Positions 6,817 to 14,754 of a stretch of DNA of 32,107 bases are shown piece by piece. The stretch's first letter is position 1, and the number at the start of each line of letters is the position of its first letter. The stretch comes from Bacteroidota bacterium (GTDB taxonomy: Bacteria; Bacteroidota; Ignavibacteria; SZUA-365), in NCBI GenBank assembly GCA_003246455.1, contig QKAF01000137.1, positions 1-32,107 of the forward strand. Reading direction: 5' to 3'. Under the pieces are notes generated by a model that saw only the letters and a list, made by a program, of their open reading frames with translations, made no database searches and had not been told where the DNA came from. Position numbers and translations under genes: made by a program.

Positions 6817-8523
6817 ATGACAAGGATGCTGCGACGTGCGCTGTTTCCCGTATTTCTGATCATCGTTTTATGCGCGGATCCCTGCTCATCCCAGCTGCTT
6901 CCGGAATGGATCGTATCCGGCGGCGGCCAGTTCACCGCCCTTTCGACGGTGAAGGGAATATCGGGATGCCCCGGCGGCTGCTACCTGACAGGAGGACAGT
7001 CGGAAAATGACTACGTGCTCCAGGTGTCGGAGGATGCAGGCCGAAGCTGGATCGAGGTACTGCGGCTGAAGCGCTATGGCTTCGGTGCGGTACAGTCCCC
7101 GCTGTCGCGGCCGTTTCTGGAAGTCCAGGTCAATACCGTGCTGCGTCCGACTGCAGCGGTCTGCTTCGCGTACGGCTGCGGAAGCTATGAACTGAACGGG
7201 GCATACTTCCCATTTCTGCTCCGCTCCCTCGACAGCGGCCGCACCTGGAATGAGATCGCGCTGGCGGATTCCGGCCAGGGCATCTTCAGCTCCAGCCTTG
7301 CGATGAAGGATTCCCAGTATGGCATTCGGAGAGGCGGTTATGTCGACGCGCAGCATTCCGTCATGTACCGGACATCGGACGGCGGGCTCACATGGAGCAC
7401 CGTGGATGTCCCATTCAGGGACTACCGTGTCTTGGACATCTTCTACGCTGATGACGGAGCGCTGTTCGTGACGGAGAACCAGTCGCCGGCAGCTCTTTAC
7501 CGGTCGATGGACGATGGTGCGACCTGGGAGTATCGCGGTCCCCTTCCAGCTTCCCGCACGCCGTGTTTCGTGTCCGCCGATCTCGGGTGGATTGCTTACG
7601 GCGAGAGTAACGGTATCGGGAGTCAGGAAAAGGATGTTATCGCACGGACGACCGACGGGGGAAGCAGCTGGACGACCATTCGCGACACCCTGCAGGAACC
7701 GGCATTCGGTCTGATCGCGATCGCTGCGGCGGATGCGGAACATGTGATCGCTGTCGGAAGACTCGGGAAATCCCTCCATTCAACGGACGGCGGGGCGACG
7801 TGGGAAACGGGGACCCGTCCGTTTTACCTCTACGATCCGGCCACGGTTGAGGTGGAATATCCGGATACGGCTTCGGCGGTCTCCGGCGCGCTGATGCATA
7901 TCATGACATACACCGGGAAGAGAAACCTGCCGGCACCGACACTCACCGTGAAGCAGGGAATGGACGTGATGCAGCCGGTCGCACACTGGACCACGGTCAA
8001 CGGGGCGGTCGAATACCAGCTCGAAATGGCTGAGGATTACCACACGAACACCATGCAGTTCGAGATCTTCGATGAAGATCCCTATATGCAGAGCGGTTGG
8101 CTCGCCGATACGACCCTTGCGCTGAATTTCTGGCTGCGGGAAAACCGCGACTATTTCGTGCGTGTGCGTGCGCGGGGTGGCGCGTACACCAGTGACTGGA
8201 GCTACCCGGAGAAGTTCTACACACAGCAGTCGACGGGCATTCCACCGGTTTCGCTTCCCTCGCGGCTCACCCTGTCCGTGAGTCCGCATCCGGCAGGGGA
8301 CGTCGCCAATGTCACCGTGCGCGGGATGCGTGCGGGGGAGAACTGGACGATGACACTGCATGATGCGCAGGGGCGTACTTGCCGAAGCGACGGCGGTGTT
8401 GCGGCGTCAGACGGAATACTGCTGCGCGAACTGCGCGCCGGCGGGCTGGCGAATGGAATGTACTATATCCATTTCGCCTGCGGTGGCGAGTACGAGGTAT
8501 TCCCGCTGCACATTGTTCGATAG
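6817..8523 (+). CDS. Asp-box beta-propeller and FnIII protein exported by T9SS
   Basis: The start is ATG 6817, with GGAG 6 nt upstream and a signal peptide directly after it (MTRMLRRALFPVFLIIVLCA, then DPCSSQ). The frame is open back to 6676, but that extension is not protein-like. At least six Asp-box (BNR) motifs of the S-x-D-x-G-x-T-W type are visible: SEDAGRSW, SLDSGRTW, TSDGGLTW, SMDDGATW, TTDGGSSW and STDGGATW. They span about residues 60-370 and indicate a YCF48/sialidase-like propeller. A fibronectin-III-like stretch follows (APTLTVKQGMDVMQPVAHW, later YFVRVRARGG and SDWSYPEKFYT), and then a T9SS sorting domain (SPHPAGDVANVTV.. to ..VFPLHIVR). Propellers of this type in surface proteins serve binding or scaffolding; no catalytic residues are claimed. 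It is convergent with the ABC-F gene, 53 bp apart. Confidence 0.85.
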   Translation: MTRMLRRALFPVFLIIVLCADPCSSQLLPEWIVSGGGQFTALSTVKGISGCPGGCYLTGGQSENDYVLQVSEDAGRSWIEVLRLKRYGFGAVQSPLSRPFLEVQVNTVLRPTAAVCFAYGCGSYELNGAYFPFLLRSLDSGRTWNEIALADSGQGIFSSSLAMKDSQYGIRRGGYVDAQHSVMYRTSDGGLTWSTVDVPFRDYRVLDIFYADDGALFVTENQSPAALYRSMDDGATWEYRGPLPASRTPCFVSADLGWIAYGESNGIGSQEKDVIARTTDGGSSWTTIRDTLQEPAFGLIAIAAADAEHVIAVGRLGKSLHSTDGGATWETGTRPFYLYDPATVEVEYPDTASAVSGALMHIMTYTGKRNLPAPTLTVKQGMDVMQPVAHWTTVNGAVEYQLEMAEDYHTNTMQFEIFDEDPYMQSGWLADTTLALNFWLRENRDYFVRVRARGGAYTSDWSYPEKFYTQQSTGIPPVSLPSRLTLSVSPHPAGDVANVTVRGMRAGENWTMTLHDAQGRTCRSDGGVAASDGILLRELRAGGLANGMYYIHFACGGEYEVFPLHIVR

Positions 8524-8576
8524 GTCTTGCGTCGTGGGCGTTGCGTCACAGATCGCGACGGCAGAGCGGTACGGAT

Positions 8577-10550
8577 TCAGTTCTCGAAATCCCGATCGAT
8601 CTCGTCGATTTCCGCCTGAACGCTCTCCCATTCAGCGTATGCGGCCTCGAGTTCCGCCGCGAGATCCCGGTACTGCTGGGTGAGGATTTTTGCTTTCGCC
8701 TCGTCGCGATACGTCGCTTCATCGGCGAGCGCATTCTCCACGTCGGATTTCCTGGTCTCCAGGTCGCCGACAAGCTTTTCCGCGCGATCGAGACGGTTCT
8801 TCAGAGGCTTGACGCGCTTGTAGCGGTCCTGGCGGCGCTCGGCCTCTTCGCGCTTGCGATCGCGTTCGCTGTGCACGGCCGATTTCTTCTCCACGACATG
8901 ACCGGCGGCATCACGCTGCCTGTGCTCCTCGATTTCTTCCGCGCGCTTTCGCAGGTAATCGCTCACGGTGCCGAGCGTGATGCGCAGCTGTCCGTCACGG
9001 AAATCGATACACTTGTTCACCAGCGGCTCGAGGAAATCGCGGTCATGGGAGACGATGACCATGGATCCCTCGTAGCGGGAGAGTGCATCCTGGAGCACCG
9101 CTTTCGAGCGCATGTCGAGATGGTTCGTCGGCTCGTCGAGAATGAGAAGGTTCGATGGCGTCAGCAGCATTTTCGCCAGGGCGAGTCGGCTTTTTTCTCC
9201 TCCCGACAGGACCGAAACCAGTTTGTCGACGTCGCTGCCCGAGAACATGAAGCAGCCGAGCAGGGTGCGAAGACGCTTGCGCACTTCCCCGGCAGCGACG
9301 AGATCGAGCGTCTGAAACACGGTGTTCTGCGGAACCAGTTCTTCGGCCTGGTTCTGTGCGTAGTAACCGATGGAGAGGTTGTGTCCCGGTTTGCGGTTCC
9401 CCCGCTGAAATGATTCGATGCCCGCGATGATGCGGGCAAGGGTCGATTTTCCCGCGCCGTTCACCCCAAGGAACGCGATGCGATCTCCGCGCTCGATCGT
9501 CAGATCGAGATTCTCGAAAAGATGGAGATCGCCGTAGGATTTCGCGATCCCGTCGAGTTCCATCAGCAAGCGTCCCGGCTGCGGCGGCTCGGGGAAATCG
9601 AAGGAAATGCCGCGCTCCTCGTCCTCGAGTTCGATGGGTTCCAGCTTTTCGAGCTGGCGCAGGCGGCTCTGCACCTGCCGCGCTTTCGTCGCCTTGTAGC
9701 GGAAGCGCTCGACGAACTGCTTCGTCTGCTTGATATGCTGCTGCTGGTTGTCGAACGCCGCGCGCTGCTGTTCTGTGCGCAGCACCTTCTGTTCGACGAA
9801 GTACGTGTAATTGCCGCTGTATTCAGTCAGCTTGCCGAGCGAAATCTCGATGGTCCGTTTCGTCAGGTTGTCGAGAAAGCGCCGGTCATGGGAGATCAGG
9901 ACAATCGAATGCTCATATCCGACAAGGTAATCCTCCAGCCACTGCAGTGCCTCGAGGTCGAGGTGGTTGGTGGGCTCATCGAGCAGGAGAATGGTCGGCT
10001 CCCGCAGGAGCAGCTTCACCAGCGCGATGCGCATCTGCCAGCCCCCGCTGAATTCCTCGGTACGCCGCTGGAAATCGCGCTCGTAGAAACCGAGGCCGGT
10101 GAGCACCTGCGCGACCTTCGTCTGAATATTGTACCCTTCGCGATGCTCGAGCAGATGCTGGATCTCCCCGAGCTCTTCCACCTTCCGATGGAGCAGCTCC
10201 TCGTCATGATCCGGCTGCGCCGTGATCCGGGAAATCTCCGCGCTCAGTTCGTCGACGCGGTCATGCATGGCGATGATGTCATCAAACGCCGTGGAAGCCT
10301 CGTCGAACAGCGTGCGTCCGCTGTGCGCGATTCCGTCCTGCGGAAGGTAGCCCACGGTGTTGCTGCGCGACTGCGCGATTTCTCCCGAATCGGGTTCCAT
10401 ATCCCCGGTGATGATTTTCATCAGGGTGGATTTCCCTGTTCCGTTCGAACCGACAATGGCGACGCGCTCGTTGTCACCGATGCGCAGCGAGACGTCCTTG
10501 AAAAGGACCTTCCCGGGATATTCCTTTGTTATGGCGTTGAGGGAGATCAT
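8577..10550 (-). CDS. ABC-F family ATPase
   Basis: The product has two ABC ATPase domains in one chain and no membrane segments, as in ABC-F proteins that act on ribosomes. Domain 1 has Walker A GSNGTGKST at residues 34-42, signature FSGGWQMRIAL, and LLDEPTNHLD. Domain 2 has Walker A GVNGAGKST, signature LSGGEKSRLALAKM, and LILDEPTNHLD. Between them lies the charged inter-domain linker (KQFVERFRYKATKARQVQSR). A C-terminal charged coiled coil covers about residues 545-657. I choose ATG 10550 (657 aa), giving MISLNAITKEYPG, the family-typical start. The longer frame to 10604 runs through an intergenic palindrome. Whether it is a housekeeping translation factor or protects against an antibiotic cannot be told from sequence alone. 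Confidence 0.92.
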   Translation of the reverse strand: MISLNAITKEYPGKVLFKDVSLRIGDNERVAIVGSNGTGKSTLMKIITGDMEPDSGEIAQSRSNTVGYLPQDGIAHSGRTLFDEASTAFDDIIAMHDRVDELSAEISRITAQPDHDEELLHRKVEELGEIQHLLEHREGYNIQTKVAQVLTGLGFYERDFQRRTEEFSGGWQMRIALVKLLLREPTILLLDEPTNHLDLEALQWLEDYLVGYEHSIVLISHDRRFLDNLTKRTIEISLGKLTEYSGNYTYFVEQKVLRTEQQRAAFDNQQQHIKQTKQFVERFRYKATKARQVQSRLRQLEKLEPIELEDEERGISFDFPEPPQPGRLLMELDGIAKSYGDLHLFENLDLTIERGDRIAFLGVNGAGKSTLARIIAGIESFQRGNRKPGHNLSIGYYAQNQAEELVPQNTVFQTLDLVAAGEVRKRLRTLLGCFMFSGSDVDKLVSVLSGGEKSRLALAKMLLTPSNLLILDEPTNHLDMRSKAVLQDALSRYEGSMVIVSHDRDFLEPLVNKCIDFRDGQLRITLGTVSDYLRKRAEEIEEHRQRDAAGHVVEKKSAVHSERDRKREEAERRQDRYKRVKPLKNRLDRAEKLVGDLETRKSDVENALADEATYRDEAKAKILTQQYRDLAAELEAAYAEWESVQAEIDEIDRDFEN

Positions 10551-10588
10551 GCTGCGAAAAAGATGAAAGTTAGTAAATGTCCGATTCG

Positions 10589-10618
10589 TGTAGGGGCGCA
10601 GCATGCTGCGCCCCTACA
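10589..10618. repeat. 30-bp perfect palindrome
   Basis: The half-site TGTAGGGGCGCAGCA is followed exactly by its reverse complement with no spacer. It lies 39 bp upstream of the ABC-F start and about 50 bp after the S9 peptidase stop, so it is intergenic in the minus-strand gene run. As RNA it would fold into a very stable hairpin on either strand. No second copy occurs in the window. The form is that of a mobile palindromic element (REP/MITE-like). Confidence 0.85.
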
Positions 10619-10667
10619 TTTGCGAATGGTTCGAAGGCCGATGGTTTCGAGGGATCCTGCGATGTCC

Positions 10668-12797
10668 TCAATTCATCAGGTGTTTTTTGAACCAGGCATG
10701 GAATTCATGATACCAGAGCTGGGCGTTGCGGGGCTTGAGCACCAGGTGTCCTTCGTCGGGGAAATAGAGGAACTTGCTTTCCACGCCTCGGCGCTGAAGC
10801 GCCGTGAACAGCTGCATGCCCTGCTCGACAGGGACGCGGAAATCCTGCTGTCCGTGTACCACATACGTGGGTGTGCTGAAGTTCGCGGCCTTGCGGCTCG
10901 GAGACCACTTGTCGTACATCTTCTGGTTGGTCCATGGCGTCCCCTTGAACTCCCATTCCGGGAACCAGAGTTCCTCGGTACCGCCGTACATGCTCATCAG
11001 GTCGTACACGCCGTCGTGGGAGAAAATCGCCTTGAAGCGCTTGGTGTTGCCGAGAAACCAGTTCATCATGTATCCGCCGTAGGAGGCGCCCGCCGCACCC
11101 ATGCGGTCCTTGTCGATGAACGGGTATTTCTTCAGCACGAAATCGAGTCCGGTCATCAGATCCTTGAACGGCGCGCCGCCCCAGTCCCCGTTGACACCGT
11201 CGGTGAAGCTCTGGCCGAAGCCCTGCGAACCGCGGCAGTTGACGGCCACGATCACGAATCCCGGCGACGCGAACAGCGAGGTGTTCCAGCGGTAGTGAAA
11301 ATTGTCGGACCAGACGCCCTGCGGTCCGCCGTGCACGAGGTAAATCAGCGGGTACTTCTTTGCCGGATCGAAGCCCGGCGGAACGATGATCCAGCCCTGT
11401 ACCTCGGCGCCGTCGAAGCTCTTGAAGGTGAACATCTCCGGTGCGGGCATGTCGATGCTGTCAAGCAGAGCCTTGTTCGTGCTGGTCAGCTGACGGATGT
11501 CTGAGAGTTTCTTTCCGTCGTAGAGAATGCTCATGACCTCGGTGGGATAGTTCTGCCGCTCGCCGAGGAAGACGAGACGTTCGCCGTCGGGATGGAGCCG
11601 GAAATCGTGTCGGTACGTGCCGAGCTCGATGGTCTGCACGGTGTCCATATGCGCATACTGCAGTTCGAGCATTCCCTTGATCACGCGCAGAACATCTCCG
11701 CCGGCCGCCGGCACTTCGAACAGCGATTTGTACGGTCCGTCCTGCGCGGTGAACAGCAGTCGCTTTCCGTCCTTCGTCCAGAGAATTTCGTCCACCGAGC
11801 GGTCCACTCCTTCGGTGAGAAGCGTGGTTTTCCCGTTCGTGCGGTCATACACTTTCAGGTCGTATTTATCCGCCTCGTATCCCGCGCGCGACATGCTGCG
11901 GTAGGCGATGAAGCGGCCGTCCGGGGAATAAACCGGCTGATTGTCGTTGGCCTTGTTCTTCGCGGTGATGCAATGCGGATTGCTTCCGTCGATGTTCACC
12001 AGCCAGATGTCGTTGTTGGTGCTGGCCGCCACCATCGCATCCGTGTTCTTGACGAACGCGACTTCTTTCCCGTCAGGAGAGGAGATGAAATCCTGTCCGC
12101 CGCCGATATCGATCGGGGGGGTGTCGTACGGACCGGGAGTAAGATCGCGGGCGATGCCGCCGGCGGAGGGAATAACGAAGACGTGGCTGTACTTGTCGTC
12201 TTTCCAGCTGTTCCATACGCGATACGGCAGCCGGTCGATCAGGCGCGCCTTGACTGGATCCTTGGCCTTCTCCTCGTCGCGGATGCGATTGCATTCATCG
12301 TCCGGACAATCCGGGTAGACGCTCGAGGAATAGAGGAAATGCGTACCGGTCGGGGTCCATTCGAATGCGTCGATGCCGGTGGATACGCCTGTCACGCGCC
12401 GCTGTCCGCTGCCGTCGGGATTCATCGTCCAGATCTGCGGACCGTTTTCGCGGGTGGAAACGAACGCGATGCTCGAACCGTCCGGAGACCAGCGGGGGCG
12501 CGAATCGCCGCCCGGCGCTTCGGTCAGGCGCACGGGATTTTCTCCGGTGACACCGATCTTCCAGATATCGCTGTTCGATTTGTTCGTTTCGATACTATAG
12601 TACGTGACCACGTAGAGAACGCTCTCGCCGTCCGGGGCGATCTGCGGATCGCTCACGCGGCCCATCGCGTACATTTCCTCGACCGTAAAGGGATGTTTCG
12701 GGGGTTCATCCAGCAGCTCTATTTTCTCGACCTTCGTCTGCGCCTGCAGCGCAGCGGCCAGAACCAGGAACAGGACGACAAAACGAAATCGTGACAT
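10668..12797 (-). CDS. Exported S9-family serine peptidase (acylaminoacyl/dipeptidyl-peptidase type)
   Basis: A 709-residue protein with a signal peptide (MSRFRFVVLFLVLAAALQAQ). The N-terminal half is a TolB/WD-like propeller with repeated SPDG motifs (IAPDGES, WSPDGSSIAF, SSPDGKEVAF, YSPDGRFIAY, LHPDGERL). The C-terminal half is the alpha/beta hydrolase: LIYLVHGGPQG for the oxyanion region, nucleophile Ser in GAAGASYGGYM, acid Asp in VVHGQQDFRVP, and His in FPDEGHLV. In this family the propeller gates access of peptides to the active site. AAGGAG precedes the ATG. It follows the polyprenyl synthetase gene by 22 bp and is likely in its transcript. It has no T9SS domain, so a periplasmic location is likely. 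Confidence 0.92.
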   Translation of the reverse strand: MSRFRFVVLFLVLAAALQAQTKVEKIELLDEPPKHPFTVEEMYAMGRVSDPQIAPDGESVLYVVTYYSIETNKSNSDIWKIGVTGENPVRLTEAPGGDSRPRWSPDGSSIAFVSTRENGPQIWTMNPDGSGQRRVTGVSTGIDAFEWTPTGTHFLYSSSVYPDCPDDECNRIRDEEKAKDPVKARLIDRLPYRVWNSWKDDKYSHVFVIPSAGGIARDLTPGPYDTPPIDIGGGQDFISSPDGKEVAFVKNTDAMVAASTNNDIWLVNIDGSNPHCITAKNKANDNQPVYSPDGRFIAYRSMSRAGYEADKYDLKVYDRTNGKTTLLTEGVDRSVDEILWTKDGKRLLFTAQDGPYKSLFEVPAAGGDVLRVIKGMLELQYAHMDTVQTIELGTYRHDFRLHPDGERLVFLGERQNYPTEVMSILYDGKKLSDIRQLTSTNKALLDSIDMPAPEMFTFKSFDGAEVQGWIIVPPGFDPAKKYPLIYLVHGGPQGVWSDNFHYRWNTSLFASPGFVIVAVNCRGSQGFGQSFTDGVNGDWGGAPFKDLMTGLDFVLKKYPFIDKDRMGAAGASYGGYMMNWFLGNTKRFKAIFSHDGVYDLMSMYGGTEELWFPEWEFKGTPWTNQKMYDKWSPSRKAANFSTPTYVVHGQQDFRVPVEQGMQLFTALQRRGVESKFLYFPDEGHLVLKPRNAQLWYHEFHAWFKKHLMN

Positions 12798-12819
12798 CAG
12801 ATACTCCTTTTGGCTTTTC

Positions 12820-13791
12820 TCATTTCTTCCGCGTCACCACGAAATCCGCCAGCTGCAGCAGTGACTGCTTCGCTTCCGAATCCGGCAGAGCCGCAAGCTG
12901 CTCCATGGCACGATCGCGATAGGTCTCAGCGGTCGCGCGCGCGTAAGCGATCCCGCCGAATTCCTCGACGAAGCGAATGATATCGTCGATGTCCTTGCGC
13001 TTCACCCCTTTCTTCAGCGATCGCAGCACGGTCTTCCTGCGGTCGGACGGGGCGTTGGTAAACGCATGGATCAGCGGGAGCGTGAACTTCTTTTCCTTCA
13101 GATCGCCGCCCACGGGTTTCCCGATGGTGGACTCCGTTCCGGTGAAATCGAGTATGTCGTCCCGGATCTGGAACGCGATGCCGAGATTCTCGCCGTAAAG
13201 GCGGAGACGCGCGACCGTTTCGCTGTCCCCGGTCACGCTCAGCGCGCCGATCTCGCAGCAGGTCGCGAGCAGTGAGGCGGTTTTGTCGCCGATGATCTGG
13301 AAGTACGTTTCCTCGTCGTTGCGAAGCTGGCGCGACTTCTGGATCTGCAGCAGCTCGCCTTCGCTCATTCTTTTCACCGCGGTCGAGGTACTGCGCAGGA
13401 AGTCGATGTCGTTGTGCTCGAGGGAGAGCAGGAGTCCGCGTGAAAGCACGTAATCGCCGAGCAGCACCGCGACCTTGTTCTTCCAGATTGCGTTGATCGA
13501 CGGCCAGTTGCGCCGGGTTTCCGCTTCGTCGACGACGTCGTCGTGAATCAGCGTGGCGGTGTGCAGGAGCTCGACCAGGGCCGCGCCACGGAACGTGGCA
13601 TCGTTGACACCGCCGCATGCACCGGCGGAGAGCATGACGAGGGCCGGACGGATGCGCTTGCCTTTGCGCTTGACCATGTAGCGCACCACCGCGTCGACCA
13701 GTCCGACGTTGGAGGTCAGCGACCGGCGAAAATGCACTTCAAATTTCCGGAGATCCCGTTCTACGGGAGCAATGATGGAATCGAGTTTCAA
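12820..13791 (-). CDS. Polyprenyl (trans-isoprenyl) diphosphate synthase
   Basis: 323 residues, normal for the family. The product condenses isopentenyl diphosphate onto an allylic diphosphate to make long-chain prenyl diphosphates, used for menaquinone side chains or related lipids. Both aspartate-rich motifs are intact: LIHDDVVDEAETRR (first, DDxxD) and FQIRDDILDFTG (second). The IPP-binding GKRIRPALVML is present near residue 45. Its ATG overlaps the tatC stop by 4 nt, pointing to coupling. The product chain length (for example hepta- or octaprenyl) cannot be decided by eye, so no gene symbol is given. Confidence 0.93.
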   Translation of the reverse strand: MKLDSIIAPVERDLRKFEVHFRRSLTSNVGLVDAVVRYMVKRKGKRIRPALVMLSAGACGGVNDATFRGAALVELLHTATLIHDDVVDEAETRRNWPSINAIWKNKVAVLLGDYVLSRGLLLSLEHNDIDFLRSTSTAVKRMSEGELLQIQKSRQLRNDEETYFQIIGDKTASLLATCCEIGALSVTGDSETVARLRLYGENLGIAFQIRDDILDFTGTESTIGKPVGGDLKEKKFTLPLIHAFTNAPSDRRKTVLRSLKKGVKRKDIDDIIRFVEEFGGIAYARATAETYRDRAMEQLAALPDSEAKQSLLQLADFVVTRKK

Positions 13792-14597
13792 GCGGTTGTT
13801 CTCCCGCCTTTTTTCTGGCTGAGTTTGCTTATCCAGATGCTGATTTCATACAGGAACACCAAGGGAATCGCCATCATGAGCATGCTCACGGGATCGGGTC
13901 CGGGAGAAATCAGCGCGGCGACGAACGCGCTCACGACCATGGCGTGACGCCAGTACTTGCGCATGAGCTTCGGAGAGAGAATCCCCAGCCGCGAGAGGAA
14001 AAACGACAGCATGGGCAGTTCGAATACGAGTCCCGCGCCGATCATCAATGTGAGAATGAAGTCGAAATAATATTCGACGGAAATGATATTGTCGATGTCC
14101 GTGGTTCCGAAATTCACGAAAAACTGCAGCGCCGCCGGCAGGATGAAGAAATATGCGAACGCGACGCCGATCAGAAAACAGATCGATGTAAAGGTGACGA
14201 TCGCGCTGATGTAGCGGCGTTCCCGCGGATACAGCCCGGGCGCGATGAATTTCCAGATCTGGTAGATGATGTTCGGAATGCTGATGATGATGCCGCCGAA
14301 GATCGCGACCTGCATATAGATGAGTACCTGGCCGAAGGGCCGAAGGTTCTGCAGATGCATCTTGTACTGCGTCGCGGGACGCAGGAGCACGTTCTCCATC
14401 AGGGGATCGATGAAAAACCAGAGACCGACGGCGCAGACGACGATGCCGATCATGCTGTAGATGATGCGCCAGCGCAGTTCCTCGAGATGGTCGAGGAAGG
14501 ACATTTCCTTTTCGCCCTTATCCGGCGTTTCCGCGTCCTCCGGTGATGCATCCTCCTCGGGACGATCGTACGGACTTTCTTCAGCTTCTTCTTTCAT
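13788..14597 (-). CDS. tatC: Sec-independent (Tat) translocase subunit TatC
   Basis: TatC recognises twin-arginine signal peptides at the inner membrane. The family's cytoplasmic N-terminal motif MSFLDHLEELRWRI is present, followed by six hydrophobic segments. The membrane glutamate is seen in AGLVFELPML, corresponding to the conserved TM4 region. An acidic extension of about 30 residues precedes the motif. I choose ATG 14597 (MKEEAEESPYDRPEEDASPE..); the frame is open to 14636. No tatA or tatB is visible nearby. It overlaps the polyprenyl synthase gene by 4 nt. Confidence 0.94.
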   Translation of the reverse strand: MKEEAEESPYDRPEEDASPEDAETPDKGEKEMSFLDHLEELRWRIIYSMIGIVVCAVGLWFFIDPLMENVLLRPATQYKMHLQNLRPFGQVLIYMQVAIFGGIIISIPNIIYQIWKFIAPGLYPRERRYISAIVTFTSICFLIGVAFAYFFILPAALQFFVNFGTTDIDNIISVEYYFDFILTLMIGAGLVFELPMLSFFLSRLGILSPKLMRKYWRHAMVVSAFVAALISPGPDPVSMLMMAIPLVFLYEISIWISKLSQKKGGRTTA

Positions 14598-14754
14598 GGT
14601 GTTCCGGTGTGCGACAATCGGTCTGCGTGTAATCAATTAAAATACGAAATTTACGCGTAGCAGGTAAGGGCGGGAAGTTTCCCCGGCAGCCATTGCGGTT
14701 TCACCGTTCAGTGGATAAATTCAAGGTTTGTTATCCGAGCATTATGGGGGACGC

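Noticed and set aside
9522-11504. 660-residue open frame on the plus strand opposite the ABC-F and S9 peptidase genes
   Set aside because: It spans two well-supported minus-strand genes and the palindrome between them, and reads as low-information Arg/Glu/Val-rich sequence. It is a high-GC shadow.
11592-12794. 400-residue plus-strand frame opposite the S9 peptidase propeller
   Set aside because: It mirrors the coding strand of a clear peptidase; no start signal or motif.
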